NCBI RefSeq assembly: GCF_900099925.1
Contig: NZ_FNDE01000001.1
Location: 62,001-126,000, forward strand
Direction of reading: 5' to 3'
DNA: 64,000 bases
DNA from: Aneurinibacillus thermoaerophilus
GTDB taxonomy: Bacteria > Bacillota > Bacilli > Aneurinibacillales > Aneurinibacillaceae
In this document: one piece after another, positions 24,634-37,942 of the stretch
Numbering within the stretch: the first letter of the stretch is position 1
Layout of the letters: every line of letters starts with the position of its first letter
The notes under the pieces: generated by a model
Told to the model about the DNA's origin: nothing
What the model saw: the letters and a program-made list of their open reading frames with translations, nothing else
Database searches by the model: none
Translations under genes and position numbers: made by a program

Positions 24634-27600
24634 CATCAAGAAAATTCTTGTAATTGGATCAGGCCCTATTGTCATCGGCCAGGCCGCTGAATTCGACTAT
24701 GCCGGAACGCAGGCTTGTCAGGCGCTGAAAGAAGAGGGATTTGAAGTCATTCTGGTCAACAGCAACCCGGCCACCATTATGACTGACACGAACATGGCGG
24801 ACAAAGTCTATATCGAACCACTGACGAAAGGCTTTCTCGCGCGCATTATCCGTCAGGAGAAGCCGGACGGTCTACTTGCCACGCTCGGCGGACAAACCGG
24901 CCTGAATCTCGCCATGGAACTGCATGAAGCAGGCATTTTAGAAGAGGAAAATGTAACGCTTTTAGGCACGAATCTTGAAGCGATCAAGAAAGCGGAAGAC
25001 CGGGAACAGTTCCGCGCCCTGATGCAGGAGATCGGCGAACCGGTTCCACCGAGCGATATCATTCATACAGTGGAGGAGGCGCTTGCGTTTGCCGAGGAAA
25101 TCGGCTATCCGATTATCGTGCGTCCGGCCTATACGCTCGGGGGAACGGGTGGCGGCATTGCATCCAATGAGGAAGAATTGCGCGAAATCGTAGCAAGCGG
25201 TCTAAAATACAGCCCGATTCACCAGTGTCTTGTCGAAAAAAGCATTGCCGGTTTTAAGGAAATTGAGTACGAAGTCATGCGCGACGCGAATGACAATGCG
25301 ATTGTCGTATGTAACATGGAAAACGTTGATCCGGTTGGGATCCATACCGGCGACAGTATCGTTGTAGCACCGAGCCAAACCCTTTCGGATCGCGAGTATC
25401 ATATGCTGCGTTCTGCGTCCCTCAAGATCATCCGCGCTTTGAATATTCAGGGAGGCTGTAATGTACAGCTGGCGCTCGATCCGGACAGTTTCCAATATTA
25501 CGTTATTGAAGTCAATCCGCGCGTAAGCCGTTCTTCTGCACTGGCATCCAAAGCGACCGGTTATCCGATTGCGAAAATGGCTGCCAAAATCGCGGTTGGT
25601 TACACGCTTGATGAACTGAAAAATCCGGTGACTCAGCAAACTTACGCTTGCTTTGAACCCACGCTCGACTATATCGTAACAAAAATTCCGCGCTGGCCAT
25701 TCGATAAGTTTACTTCGGCCAACCGGAAACTGGGCACACAGATGAAGGCAACAGGCGAAGTTATGGCGATTGGGCGCACGTTTGAAGAATCGCTCCACAA
25801 AGCCGTGCGTTCGCTCGAGATTGGCTTGCACAGCCTGGATTTGCCAGAGGCGAAAGAGCTTAGTCAAGAAGAACTGGAGCGCCGCCTTATAAAGGCAGAC
25901 GACGAGCGTTTGTTCCTCGTTATGGAAGGTTTGCGCCGCGGTATAACCGAACAGAAAATTCATGAATGGACGAAAATCGATTCCTTCTTCTTGGCGAAGT
26001 TCAAAAATATTGTGCGCTTTGAAACAGAAATGGCAGAAGCGGCAAAAGAAGGCGCGCTTAGTTCCGACATGCTGCGCCAGGCGAAGCGCATGGGCTTTAC
26101 TGATCGCCGCATTGCGGAAGTAACCGGTATTCCGGTTGCGGACATTGAAGCAAAACGCAAAGAAGCAGGCATCGTGCCTGTATATAAAATGGTTGATACC
26201 TGCGCGGCCGAATTTGAAGCGGCCACACCGTACTACTATTCTACATATGAAGAGGAAGACGAACGCGTCGATTCAGGCAAACCGCGCGTAATCGTACTCG
26301 GCTCCGGCCCGATCCGCATCGGACAGGGAATTGAGTTTGACTACTCAACCGTTCACGCTGTATGGGCGCTCAAAGAAATGGGCTATGAAGCCGTGATTAT
26401 TAATAACAATCCGGAAACGGTATCGACTGACTTCAGCACATCTGATCGTCTGTATTTTGAGCCACTCTATATTGAGGACGTGCTGCACATTATTGAAAAA
26501 GAAAAGCCGGAAGGCGTCATTGTGCAGTTCGGCGGGCAGACTGCGATTAATTTGGCGGCAGGACTGGAAAAAGCAGGTGTAAAAATTCTCGGTACCGACC
26601 TTGCCAGCATTGATGCGGCGGAAGACCGCGAAAAGTTTGAAAAGCTGTTGCGTTCGCTGGACATCGCGCAGCCGCCGGGTCAAACGGTAACATCCATCGA
26701 AGCGGCTGTCGAAGCAGCGGCATCTCTCGGTTATCCGGTGCTTGTTCGTCCGTCATACGTGCTGGGCGGCCGAGCAATGGAGATTGTGTACAACGAGCAG
26801 GAATTGTTGACATATATGCGCGAAGCCGTAAAAGTGAATCCCGAACACCCGGTGCTTGTGGATACGTATTTGATGGGGGCAGAAGTAGAAGTAGATGCTA
26901 TTAGCGACGGCGAAAACGTGTTAATTCCGGGAATTATGGAACATATCGAGCGGGCCGGCGTCCATTCTGGCGACTCGATTGCCGTATACCCGACGCAGAC
27001 CATTTCACAGTCGCTAAAAGACGAATTAGTCGATATGACGACTCGCATCGCGCGCGGTTTGCATATCAAAGGGCTGTTGAACATTCAGTTTGTTATCCAT
27101 AAAAACAAAGCGTACGTGCTGGAAGTAAACCCGCGTTCTTCCCGTACCGTACCGTTCTTGAGCAAAATCACAAACATTCCGATGGCGAACATTGCAACCA
27201 AAGTGATTCTCGGGGCTACCATTCCGGAATTGGGCTATGAGCCTGGCTATCAAAAAGAAACGGAACACGTATCCGTAAAAGTGCCGGTGTTCTCGTTCGC
27301 TAAGCTGCGTCGCGTTGACACGACGCTCGGACCGGAAATGAAGTCTACGGGCGAAGTCATGGGCCGCGACAAAACGCTGGCCAAAGCGCTTTACAAAGGT
27401 TTGCTTGCATCCGGCATGAGCATTCCGACACACGGCTCACTCCTAGTGACCATTGCCGATAAAGACAAGGAAGAAGCGAAAGACCTTATCAAAGGCTTTA
27501 ACCGACTCGGATTTAAGCTGCTGGCGACAGAGGGAACGGCCAAATTCCTTGAAGCGGAGGGCATGCGCGTAACCCGCGTTCGCAAGGTGAATGAGGCTTC

Positions 27601-27842
27601 GCCAAATATGCTCGATATCATCCGCAAAGGTGAAGCAAGCTTCGTCATTAACACGTTGACGAAAGGCAAAACGCCGGAGCGGGACGGGTTCCGCATCCGC
27701 CGCGAATCAGTGGAGAATGGCGTCGTATGTTTGACATCGCTTGACACTGCACGCGCCCTTCTGAAAGTGCTTGAAGCGATTACGTTTACAGCGGAATCCA
27801 TGCCAGGATTTGAAGCGCCGCAGTCGAAGGAGGCATACGTGC

Positions 27843-27850
<8 letters not shown>
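24617..27850 (+). CDS. carB: Carbamoyl-phosphate synthase large subunit
   Basis: Makes carbamoyl phosphate from bicarbonate, ammonia and two ATP. The 1077 residues contain two homologous ATP-grasp halves ([22 protein letters not shown] near 11, and [22 protein letters not shown] near 557) with the glycine-rich loops [11 protein letters not shown] and [11 protein letters not shown], then a C-terminal MGS-type allosteric domain (from about 935: [21 protein letters not shown]) expected to bind UMP/PRPP. ATG 24617 follows AAGGAGGAG. It overlaps pyrK by eight bases. Confidence 0.97.
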
Positions 27851-30285
<2,435 letters not shown>

Positions 30286-30302
30286 ACAGGGAGTGAACCA
30301 AT

Positions 30303-30944
30303 ATGCAAACGAATATAGATACGGCAAAACAAATCGCGGCAAAGCTGCTTGAAATCGATGCGGTGGCGTTACGTCCAGACGCGCCGTTCACGTGGACATC
30401 CGGTATGAAAAGCCCTATTTATTGCGATAATCGGCTGACGATGTCTTATCCGGAAGTGCGCCGTTTGATCTGTCTTTCTTTCGCCGCGCTTATTAAAGAG
30501 AGATACCCGGAAACGGAAGTGATTGCCGGAACGGCAACGGCGGGCATTCCCCATGCGGCCTGGGCAGCAGAACAATTAAATTTGCCGATGATATACGTAC
30601 GCTCTAAGCCGAAAGGACATGGAAAAGGCAACCAGATTGAGGGGAGATTAGAGCCGGGTGCGAAAGTGGTTGTGATTGAGGATTTAATTTCTACTGGTGG
30701 CAGTTCGATTGAAGCGGCGAGGGCAGTAAAAGAAGCGGGTGGAAATGTGCTCGGCGTACTCGCTATCTTTTCGTATCAGTTCCCACAGGCGGAGCAGGCA
30801 TTTGCGGAAGCTGGCTTTCCATTTGAAACATTAAGCAACTATACGACGTTGCTCGAAGTCGCTCAGGAAAAAGGTGCCATCCGCCCCGAGCAACTGGAGG
30901 CACTCCATGCATGGCGCAAAAATCCCGCAGCGTATAAAGGCTAA
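30303..30944 (+). CDS. pyrE: Orotate phosphoribosyltransferase
   Basis: Joins orotate to PRPP to form OMP. The 213 residues carry [46 protein letters not shown] with the catalytic loop, and the PRPP motif [24 protein letters not shown] precedes the ATG. It is the last gene of the operon and is followed by two terminators. Confidence 0.97.
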   Translation: MQTNIDTAKQIAAKLLEIDAVALRPDAPFTWTSGMKSPIYCDNRLTMSYPEVRRLICLSFAALIKERYPETEVIAGTATAGIPHAAWAAEQLNLPMIYVRSKPKGHGKGNQIEGRLEPGAKVVVIEDLISTGGSSIEAARAVKEAGGNVLGVLAIFSYQFPQAEQAFAEAGFPFETLSNYTTLLEVAQEKGAIRPEQLEALHAWRKNPAAYKG

Positions 30945-30973
30945 CCTTATATGTTTCGTCGTTATCATAGATA

Positions 30974-31019
30974 AATGAGAAGCCTCGCTGGACAAACCTA
31001 GCGGGGCTGCCTCATTTTT
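30974..31019 (+). terminator. First terminator after pyrE
   Basis: AGCCTCGCT pairs with AGCGGGGCT, extended by AATGAG and CTCATT with one bulge, and is followed by five T. It ends the pyr operon. Confidence 0.85.
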
Positions 31020-31034
31020 GTTTTAGAACAGTAC

Positions 31035-31068
31035 GTGGACATCCTGCTTAAGGAAGTCCACTTTTTTT
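31035..31068 (+). terminator. Second terminator after pyrE
   Basis: GTGGAC (31035-31040) pairs with GTCCAC (31056-31061), with an inner TCCT/AGGA stem, and is followed by seven T. It backs up the first terminator. The rest of the gap to 31184 shows no gene. Confidence 0.88.
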
Positions 31069-31184
31069 GCGTGTGCCCGGCATGAGCGTTATCTCTAGGG
31101 TTCAAGTTCCGAGTGGTGGTGTACATTAAAATATTTTTTCGAGAAGGACTTGCATTTTTTCATAGATGAGAGGGCGGGGGCTAG

Positions 31185-33170
31185 TCACCCCCTCCTACTT
31201 GATTGTTGATTTACAGGAGCGGTATACTCTGGGACAATCCGGTAGCGTGCCAGAAGGTGATATGCTTTCTGTGCTACCCGTGGGAAATAGCGGATTTCCT
31301 GCACGTCAATTCCCTTTAACCAGAACAGCGCGATACCATAACCGGCAAGGCTAAAAATGGCGATGACAGCTGATTCAATACCAAAGAACAGAAATGCCGG
31401 CATTGGAATGAGCGGTTGTACCTTGAGTCCGAGCCATACAATACTGAGACCAATGGCGCTAAGCAGTAGAGATGACAGCAAAAATCCGCGCCACTTTTCG
31501 CCGAGAATAATCAGGCGAGTATATTGACTGATTGCACGCAAATTCAGCGCCATAACGACAATGAAGCACAACGATGTCGCCGCAATAATTCCATAAATCC
31601 CAAACAGCGGTGCCAGCGCATAGTTGCCGCCCCATTTTACGAGAATGCCGATCGCGACATGGCGCATGGGCAGGTCGGTACGCCCCAGTCCCTGAAGAAT
31701 GCCGGACGAGGTCATCATCAAAATTTGAAAGATTGTTCCAAAGCAGAGAAAACCGATAATCCAGGCCGCTTTTGAATACGTTTCCTCCGTGTTGCTGAAC
31801 AGAAATCCATTTACTGGATATGCGGCTACCGTTAAATATAGAGCCGCTGGAACCCCGGTAATGAGCGCCACACGCAATGCCATTGAACTCATGCGTTGCA
31901 CTTCGCGTTCGTCATCGCGCGAGTGCGCAGACGAGACAACAGGAATAATAGACGAACTAAGCGCAATTGCGAGAATAATCGGCAGACCTGCCAGTGACTG
32001 GGCGCTTCCACCGAGAATGCCGAGCGTGTCCATCGCTTCCTTGTACGTATGCAACTGCTCGGTAAAGAAACGGAGTGGCACGCACGGAATGTTTGTGTTT
32101 TCCGCATACTGGAACGGTCCGAGTGACTTGCTGTCCAGTTTGATATTTTCACCCAACGTAAGCGTTATTTTTACTTTTCCTCGCTCATAGAAGGCGTATT
32201 TTCTGTTTTTATCCCACGTAACTTTGCCGCCCATCGCTTCAGCTACCGGTTCAAGCGGCACCATCGTTGTATTATTGTTGTGCAGGTAAGGAGCCACTGG
32301 CAGAATTATTTCTTTGTTGCCGATGGTTGCCTCTTTATGACCGACCGCGAACGAAATGCGCTCTTCCTGCGGCGTCAACAGGCGCAGCGATGTGGATGAA
32401 TCAATAAAGTAAATGAGCGGCACCGCCAATGCTGATAGAGTAATCGGCAGCGACAGGCGGAGCATTTTGCTGTAAATTTGCCGATACGTAAGTTTTTTAT
32501 ACCTTTTTTGCGTGGCGAGTTCACGCTTTTGTTCCGGGCGTCGCTTTTTATAGAAATAGATCATGACCCCGCAGGCGGCAATGCTGCCGGTTACAGCTCC
32601 GAATGAAGCGCCGGCGACAGCCACGTCTTTGTTATAGCCTAGATGAAGCAGCACAAGCGGCAGCGCCACTGCGGTTATGACGCGCAAAATTTGCTCCATA
32701 ATTTGCGACAGACCGGTCGGTTGCATGAACTGCAGCCCCTGGAAGTATCCCCGCATGATCGCGATTAACGGGAAGAGGAGCATCGCTGGAGCGATGGCGC
32801 GGATCGCCAGCTCCGCCTGCGGTGCGAGCGTATATTTGGCGTAGTATGGCGCGATGATCATCATCAATGCGAACATGACAAAACCGGTCACAAGCGCAAA
32901 ATTGCGGGCTGCTTTATAGGTCTGATACGCCTCGTGATATTGGCCGATAGCCGTATATTCCGAGATTTGTTTGCTTAAGGCGCTCGGCACGCCCAGCGTG
33001 GCGATAATAAGCAGCATGCTATAAATATTGTAGGAAATAGTGTACAGCGTCATCCCGTCATTCCCCATAATATGCTGGAGCGGAACGCGCTGGCCGACGC
33101 CCAGTACGCGCGAAATGACGGCTGCCAAGGTTAGAATCAGCGTGCCTTTTAAAAATGAGTTCTTTGACAT
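31185..33170 (-). CDS. Lipid-flippase-like membrane protein (MurJ/SpoVB family) with an inserted domain
   Basis: Member of the MOP/MATE-like polysaccharide flippase group that includes MurJ, SpoVB and YtgP; relatives move lipid-linked wall precursors across the membrane. The 661 residues begin with the family start KGTLILTLAAVISRVLG and have about 14 membrane segments; MRGYFQGLQFMQPTGLSQIMEQ and the Asp of PLIYFIDSST are typical. Usual length is about 520-550; the excess is an extra domain at residues 270-373 between membrane segments 7 and 8. ATG 33170 follows TGAGGAATG and lies 10 bases after the rqcH stop, so the two are co-transcribed. The precise substrate (lipid II or another precursor) cannot be told. 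Confidence 0.88.
   Translation of the reverse strand: MSKNSFLKGTLILTLAAVISRVLGVGQRVPLQHIMGNDGMTLYTISYNIYSMLLIIATLGVPSALSKQISEYTAIGQYHEAYQTYKAARNFALVTGFVMFALMMIIAPYYAKYTLAPQAELAIRAIAPAMLLFPLIAIMRGYFQGLQFMQPTGLSQIMEQILRVITAVALPLVLLHLGYNKDVAVAGASFGAVTGSIAACGVMIYFYKKRRPEQKRELATQKRYKKLTYRQIYSKMLRLSLPITLSALAVPLIYFIDSSTSLRLLTPQEERISFAVGHKEATIGNKEIILPVAPYLHNNNTTMVPLEPVAEAMGGKVTWDKNRKYAFYERGKVKITLTLGENIKLDSKSLGPFQYAENTNIPCVPLRFFTEQLHTYKEAMDTLGILGGSAQSLAGLPIILAIALSSSIIPVVSSAHSRDDEREVQRMSSMALRVALITGVPAALYLTVAAYPVNGFLFSNTEETYSKAAWIIGFLCFGTIFQILMMTSSGILQGLGRTDLPMRHVAIGILVKWGGNYALAPLFGIYGIIAATSLCFIVVMALNLRAISQYTRLIILGEKWRGFLLSSLLLSAIGLSIVWLGLKVQPLIPMPAFLFFGIESAVIAIFSLAGYGIALFWLKGIDVQEIRYFPRVAQKAYHLLARYRIVPEYTAPVNQQSSRRG
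32052..32363 (-). other. Copper-amine-oxidase-N-like domain inserted in the flippase
   Basis: Residues 270-373 of the flippase read as a Cu_amine_oxidN1-type domain: GNKEIILPVAPYLHNNNTTM, then VPLEPVAEAMGGKVTWD, a GKVKITLTLGEN strand pair, and a second IPCVPLRFFTEQL half-repeat. This domain is otherwise common in secreted and wall proteins of Paenibacillaceae. It falls exactly between SLRLL and YKEAMDTLGI, which are neighbours in ordinary SpoVB-like proteins. By MurJ topology the loop is extracellular. Reading frame and base composition are continuous with the host gene. Confidence 0.75.
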
Positions 33171-33180
33171 ACTTCATTCC

Positions 33181-34908
33181 TCAAGACGTTGTAGTTTTCG
33201 TTTTCATTAGTTTGCGGACAACTTCTTCGTCCGGTGTGACAAATAGTGTTTTTTGTTGCTCGTAGATCACAAATCCCGGTTTGGCGCTTTTCGGTTTTTT
33301 CACATGACGTATAAGTGTATAATCGACAGGAACTTGGCTGGAATGACGCGCCTTGCTGTAATAAGCGGCAAGCGTTGCTGCTTCCGACAGCGTCGTTTCG
33401 CCGAAATCTGTTCCGCGGATGACCACATGCGAACCGGGAATGTCTTTCGTATGCAACCATGTGTCGTTTGGAGAGGCCAGCCGGTTAGTTAGATAATCGT
33501 TTTGCTTGTTGTTTTTCCCTACATAAATATCTACGCCTTCACTGGAGATATAACGTTCAAGCACAGGTTTTTTCGGCTTTCCTTTTTTCATTTTTTCCGG
33601 GCGCTTCCGCAGATAGCCCTGTTCGGACAGTTCTTCGCGAATTTCTTCAATGTCCAAAAGCCCTGCATTCTCAATTTGCTGTAGTACGGTATCCAGATAA
33701 TGTACTTCCTCTTCCGCTGCGGCGATTTGTTCATCGATGACAGCGAGGCTATTCTTCGCTTTTGTATACCGCTTAAAATACGCCTGTGCGTTCTCCGCTG
33801 GCGTAAGTGCCGGATCAAGCGGAATCGTGATCTCGGGCGCCTCTTCCTCGTAGTAGTTTACCACTTTTGCTTCCGTTTGGCCTTTAGTCATTTGGTATAG
33901 ATTTGCTGTAATCAGTTCACCGTATATCTGGTATTTGCGCGCGTTTTCCGCCTGCTGTTTCGTTTCTAGTAATTTTTCGATCTTCTTCTCGTTTTTGTTC
34001 CTCTCATTGGTGATAAACCGTACCAAATCGTGCATACGCTGCTTGACGGTGTCGCGTTCCGCTTTGCCTTGGTAGAACGCTTCAAGACATTCGCTAACCG
34101 TAGGGAACGTTTCGCTTTCTTTCGCTGGTAAGTGGGTTAAAGGAATGACGGAAAAATATTCTTTTTTATCCGTGCGAATAAGCATGGGTGTATAGGAATG
34201 GCGTCGGGTCGGCTCCAGCGTTTCCGAGAAAGCAGACCATAGCCGATCCTGCGTCGCAAGTCCTGCACGATGCACGATTTCATCCGCGATCAGAGGGCTT
34301 ATCCCCGCGAAAGCCCCGACGATTTGTTTGGAAATTTTCCCTTCATTAAAATGGATTTTGCGCATAAAGTCTTCTTTTGTCGCGGCGAGCGGGTTAAGCT
34401 TGTTTTGTGGTGGCGGAGCCACATATGGACGTCCGGGCAGAACAACTCGATAACGACTGACCGCGGGGGTGACATGGTGGATCCCGTCGTGAATCATTCC
34501 GCTCTCAGGGTCCATAAGAATTAAGTTGCTGTGGCGGCCCATGATTTCAAGCACAATTCGCTTTGGCCGCTCATCTCCGAGTTCGTCGCGGCTTCTAAGG
34601 TCAATATGGATGATGCGCTCCATATTCGTTTGGCGGATGGCTTCAATAATAGCCCCTTCGCAGTATTTGCGAAGTAGCATGCAGAACATCGGCGCTTCCA
34701 GCGGGTTTTGGTAGCTTATATTCGTGATATGTATACGCGGAAAACTCAGGCTTGCCGAAAGCAGAACCCGGACGTTTCCAGATCGTGTTCTTACTTGCAT
34801 GACAATATCCGTATCGGTCGGCTGATAGACTTTCATAATGCGGCCGGTGGCGAGCTTTTCATGCAGCTCGTGGGCCACCGCGCGCGTCACAATGCCGTCA
34901 AAGGCCAT
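33181..34908 (-). CDS. rqcH: Ribosome quality-control protein RqcH (NFACT family, FbpA)
   Basis: Binds stalled 50S-peptidyl-tRNA and adds C-terminal alanine tails for degradation; also described as a fibronectin-binding protein in older work. The 575 residues have the NFACT-N domain (MAFDGIVTRAVAHEL, RIHITNISYQNP, LEIMGRHSNLILMD), a helix-hairpin-helix region (GISPLIADEIVHRAG), a long coiled coil (about 300-430) and the NFACT-R domain (VDIYVGKNNKQNDYL, PNDTWLHTKDIPGSHVVIRG, DYTLIRHVKKP). AAGGTGAG precedes the ATG. The ylmH product at 14 kb is a known partner in this pathway. It is divergent from the ATPase gene and heads the two-gene flippase unit. Confidence 0.95.
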   Translation of the reverse strand: MAFDGIVTRAVAHELHEKLATGRIMKVYQPTDTDIVMQVRTRSGNVRVLLSASLSFPRIHITNISYQNPLEAPMFCMLLRKYCEGAIIEAIRQTNMERIIHIDLRSRDELGDERPKRIVLEIMGRHSNLILMDPESGMIHDGIHHVTPAVSRYRVVLPGRPYVAPPPQNKLNPLAATKEDFMRKIHFNEGKISKQIVGAFAGISPLIADEIVHRAGLATQDRLWSAFSETLEPTRRHSYTPMLIRTDKKEYFSVIPLTHLPAKESETFPTVSECLEAFYQGKAERDTVKQRMHDLVRFITNERNKNEKKIEKLLETKQQAENARKYQIYGELITANLYQMTKGQTEAKVVNYYEEEAPEITIPLDPALTPAENAQAYFKRYTKAKNSLAVIDEQIAAAEEEVHYLDTVLQQIENAGLLDIEEIREELSEQGYLRKRPEKMKKGKPKKPVLERYISSEGVDIYVGKNNKQNDYLTNRLASPNDTWLHTKDIPGSHVVIRGTDFGETTLSEAATLAAYYSKARHSSQVPVDYTLIRHVKKPKSAKPGFVIYEQQKTLFVTPDEEVVRKLMKTKTTTS

Positions 34909-35191
34909 GGTTATCTCACCTTCCTATTTCTCTTACCGCTGCACAACGATCAAAATATCAAAAGAAACAAATGTATGCGGCGGAAAAACGATGCAGACTA
35001 ACATTGTAGATTATACTATAAACTTTTCACGCGTGTTGGTAAATCTATGATAAATATAGTTTGACGTATCTACATTCTTATACCATTGTTGCGAAGTCGA
35101 TATATCAAGTTCAATGCAGATAGCATTTTTTGCAGCTTGTCAGAATACATTAGGTTTGAAAAACAAGGATCGGAGCAAAGGAGGCACCTGC

Positions 35192-37942
35192 ATGAATGGG
35201 CAGCATTATTGGTTTAGCTATTCAGAAGAGGAACTTTCGCGCACTCTCAAAACGGATGTAAAACAAGGGTTGACCGAAGAAGAAGCGCAGTTACGGCTTC
35301 GGACAATCGGGCCGAACGTGCTGGCGGAGAAGCAGAAAATTTCGCCGCTTATGATGTTTCTCGGGCAATTCAAGGATTTTATGGTGCTTGTGTTGCTTGT
35401 TGCTACGCTTATTTCTGGCTTCTTGGGCGAATATGTGGATGCGATCACCATTATTGCGATTGTGATCATTAACGGTATTCTCGGTTTTATTCAAGAGTAC
35501 CGGGCGGAGCGTTCGTTATCTGCGCTGAAAGAATTGACTGCTCCGATGGCATATTGCGTAAGGGACGGGCAACTTGTTCATATTCCTGCCAAACAATTGG
35601 TCCCAGGTGATATTATTTATCTGGAAGGCGGTGACCGCATCCCGGCTGATGTCCGTTTTCTGTCCGCAAACGGTTTGCATGTGGAAGAATCCACACTGAC
35701 AGGCGAATCGGTTCCAGTTATGAAAAAAAGCACGGTATTGCCTCATGAAGCGATTCCGCTCGGTGATCAAATCAACATGGGGTTTATGGGCACGATGGTC
35801 ACTGCCGGAACAGGATATGCCGTAGTACTCACTACGGGCATGATGACGGAAATGGGGAAAATCGCCCATTTGCTACAAACGACGGAAACGCTCCAGACAC
35901 CGTTGCAGGCTAAGTTGGAACAGCTTGGAAAAATCCTTATCGCAGTCGCACTTACGCTTACTGCTCTTGTAGTAGCGGCCGGAATTTTTCATGGGCAGAA
36001 AGCTTATGAGATGTTTCTTGCCGGGGTTAGTTTGGCTGTCGCCGCGATTCCGGAAGGATTGCCCGCAATTGTCACGGTAGCGCTCGCGCTGGGCGTACAA
36101 CGCATGATTAGGCGTCGTGCCATCGTCCGCAAGCTTCCGTCGGTTGAAACGCTCGGCAGCGCCAGCGTGATTTGCTCGGACAAAACCGGAACCTTGACGC
36201 AGAATAAAATGACGGTAACTCATGTGTGGCTGGAGAACTCTATTATTGGAGTAACAGGCACTGGCTATGAGCCAGAAGGAAAATTTTTTACGGGCAACCA
36301 GCAGGTTCGGGCTCAGGCCCATGGAACGCTTTATAAACTTTTGCAGCTTGGCGTTTTGTGCAATAATGCGCATTTAGAGCATCAGCAGGAGGAAAGAAAA
36401 GGGCTTTTTAGGAAAACGGAAGAGCAGTGGGTGGTAAATGGCGATCCAACGGAAGGTGCATTGCTTGTGGCGGCAGGAAAAGCGGATATTACACGCGCGA
36501 AGATGGAGGAAACATGGACGAGAGTCCGCGAATTTCCGTTCGATTCCACCCGAAAGATGATGTCCGTCATCGTACAGGATCGATACAACAAAAGAATGTT
36601 GGTCGCCAAGGGGGCTCCCGATGTACTGCTAAGCCGCTGCACGCATGTTTTATGGAAGGGACATCCGACTCCGCTTACGCCGACAATGCGCCGTCATATT
36701 ATTTCCGCCAACGAAACGCTGGCCAGGCAGGCGTTGCGCGTGCTGGCGATTGCATATCGCGATTTGCGCGCGGGCGAGACGCCGGGTAACGAGCAGATGG
36801 CAGAACGTGGCCTCGTGCTCGTCGGTCTTGTGGGAATGATTGATCCGCCGCGCCCGGAAGCGAAAGCGGCCATCCGCCGCTGCCGCCAGGCCGGAATCAA
36901 GACAGTGATGATTACGGGCGATCATCAGACAACGGCGGAAGCGATCGCTGACCAGCTCAGCATTTTGCCGCCGGGCGGGTTGACATTAAATGGACAGGAT
37001 TTATATAATATGTCCGATAGTGAGTTCGAGTCGATTGTGGATAATGTATACGTTTACGCTCGTGTATCGCCGGAACACAAGCTTCGAATCGTGAAGGCTC
37101 TTCAGAAGAGGGGGCATGTTGTGGCGATGACAGGCGACGGCGTAAACGATGCGCCTGCGATTAAAGCGGCCGACATCGGAATCGCGATGGGGATTACCGG
37201 AACTGATGTGACGAAGGAAGCGGCTTCTTTGGTGCTTGCCGACGACAATTTTGCCACGATTGAGGCGGCGATTGAAGAAGGGCGCACGATTTATGACAAC
37301 ATTCGCAAGTTTATTCGCTATTTGCTCGCCTCTAACGTGGGGGAAATTATGGTCATGTTTTTTGCGATGCTGGCCGGATTGCCTTTGCCGCTCGTTCCGA
37401 TTCAGATTCTTTGGGTCAATCTTGTTACGGATGGATTACCAGCTTTGGCGCTTGGAGTAGATCAACCGGAAGAAGCGACGATGAAGCGCCCTCCGCGCTC
37501 ACGGCATGAAAATGTGTTCGCGCGTGGACTGGCCTGGAAAATTGTATCGCGTGGCCTGCTCATCGGTCTTGTAACGCTTACGGCGTTCTGGATTGCGTAT
37601 GAAGCGTATCCCGGCGAGCTTACGCGGGCACAGACAATTGCGTTTGCGACGCTCGTGATGGCACAGTTAATCCACGTGTTTGACTGCCGGAGCGAGATTT
37701 CAATTTTTAGCCGTAATCCGCTGCAGAATAAATACCTTGTGCTGGCGGTGCTCTCTTCCGTACTGCTGGTGCTACCGGTGATTTACTTGCCGGTGCTACA
37801 GCCGATTTTTGGCACGGTGGCGCTCACGGCATACGAATGGTTATTTATTGTACTGCTGGCCGGAATACCGACGTTTGCGACAGGATGTTTCTCCCTGCTG
37901 CGTATAAAGTCCGGCAAGCAGGGAAGGGTGAGAGAGAGTTGA
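35192..37942 (+). CDS. yloB: P-type cation-transporting ATPase, calcium type (YloB-like)
   Basis: P2A-type pump, most like bacterial Ca2+ ATPases; exports cations using an aspartyl-phosphate. The 916 residues show the N-terminal cation_ATPase_N domain, TLTGESVPV in the actuator domain, the [15 protein letters not shown] segment in M4 with metal-binding Glu, the phosphorylated D330 in [21 protein letters not shown] in the nucleotide domain, and [18 protein letters not shown]. About ten membrane segments are present. ATG 35192 follows AAAGGAGGCAC; the frame is open further upstream without an SD. The stop overlaps dapF by two bases. Calcium is inferred from family resemblance. Confidence 0.93.
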   Translation: MNGQHYWFSYSEEELSRTLKTDVKQGLTEEEAQLRLRTIGPNVLAEKQKISPLMMFLGQFKDFMVLVLLVATLISGFLGEYVDAITIIAIVIINGILGFIQEYRAERSLSALKELTAPMAYCVRDGQLVHIPAKQLVPGDIIYLEGGDRIPADVRFLSANGLHVEESTLTGESVPVMKKSTVLPHEAIPLGDQINMGFMGTMVTAGTGYAVVLTTGMMTEMGKIAHLLQTTETLQTPLQAKLEQLGKILIAVALTLTALVVAAGIFHGQKAYEMFLAGVSLAVAAIPEGLPAIVTVALALGVQRMIRRRAIVRKLPSVETLGSASVICSDKTGTLTQNKMTVTHVWLENSIIGVTGTGYEPEGKFFTGNQQVRAQAHGTLYKLLQLGVLCNNAHLEHQQEERKGLFRKTEEQWVVNGDPTEGALLVAAGKADITRAKMEETWTRVREFPFDSTRKMMSVIVQDRYNKRMLVAKGAPDVLLSRCTHVLWKGHPTPLTPTMRRHIISANETLARQALRVLAIAYRDLRAGETPGNEQMAERGLVLVGLVGMIDPPRPEAKAAIRRCRQAGIKTVMITGDHQTTAEAIADQLSILPPGGLTLNGQDLYNMSDSEFESIVDNVYVYARVSPEHKLRIVKALQKRGHVVAMTGDGVNDAPAIKAADIGIAMGITGTDVTKEAASLVLADDNFATIEAAIEEGRTIYDNIRKFIRYLLASNVGEIMVMFFAMLAGLPLPLVPIQILWVNLVTDGLPALALGVDQPEEATMKRPPRSRHENVFARGLAWKIVSRGLLIGLVTLTAFWIAYEAYPGELTRAQTIAFATLVMAQLIHVFDCRSEISIFSRNPLQNKYLVLAVLSSVLLVLPVIYLPVLQPIFGTVALTAYEWLFIVLLAGIPTFATGCFSLLRIKSGKQGRVRES

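Noticed and set aside
31096-31112. TAGGG-TTCAAGT-TCC sequence resembling a tRNA T-arm
   Set aside because: The stem has a mismatch and no acceptor, anticodon or D-arm can be found around it; not a tRNA and not enough for a tRNA-derived attachment site.
35061-35089. TTGACG before the cation ATPase gene
   Set aside because: The hexamer 17 bases on, CATTGT, matches only three of six; too weak to list as a promoter. The rest of the 283-base gap shows nothing else definite.
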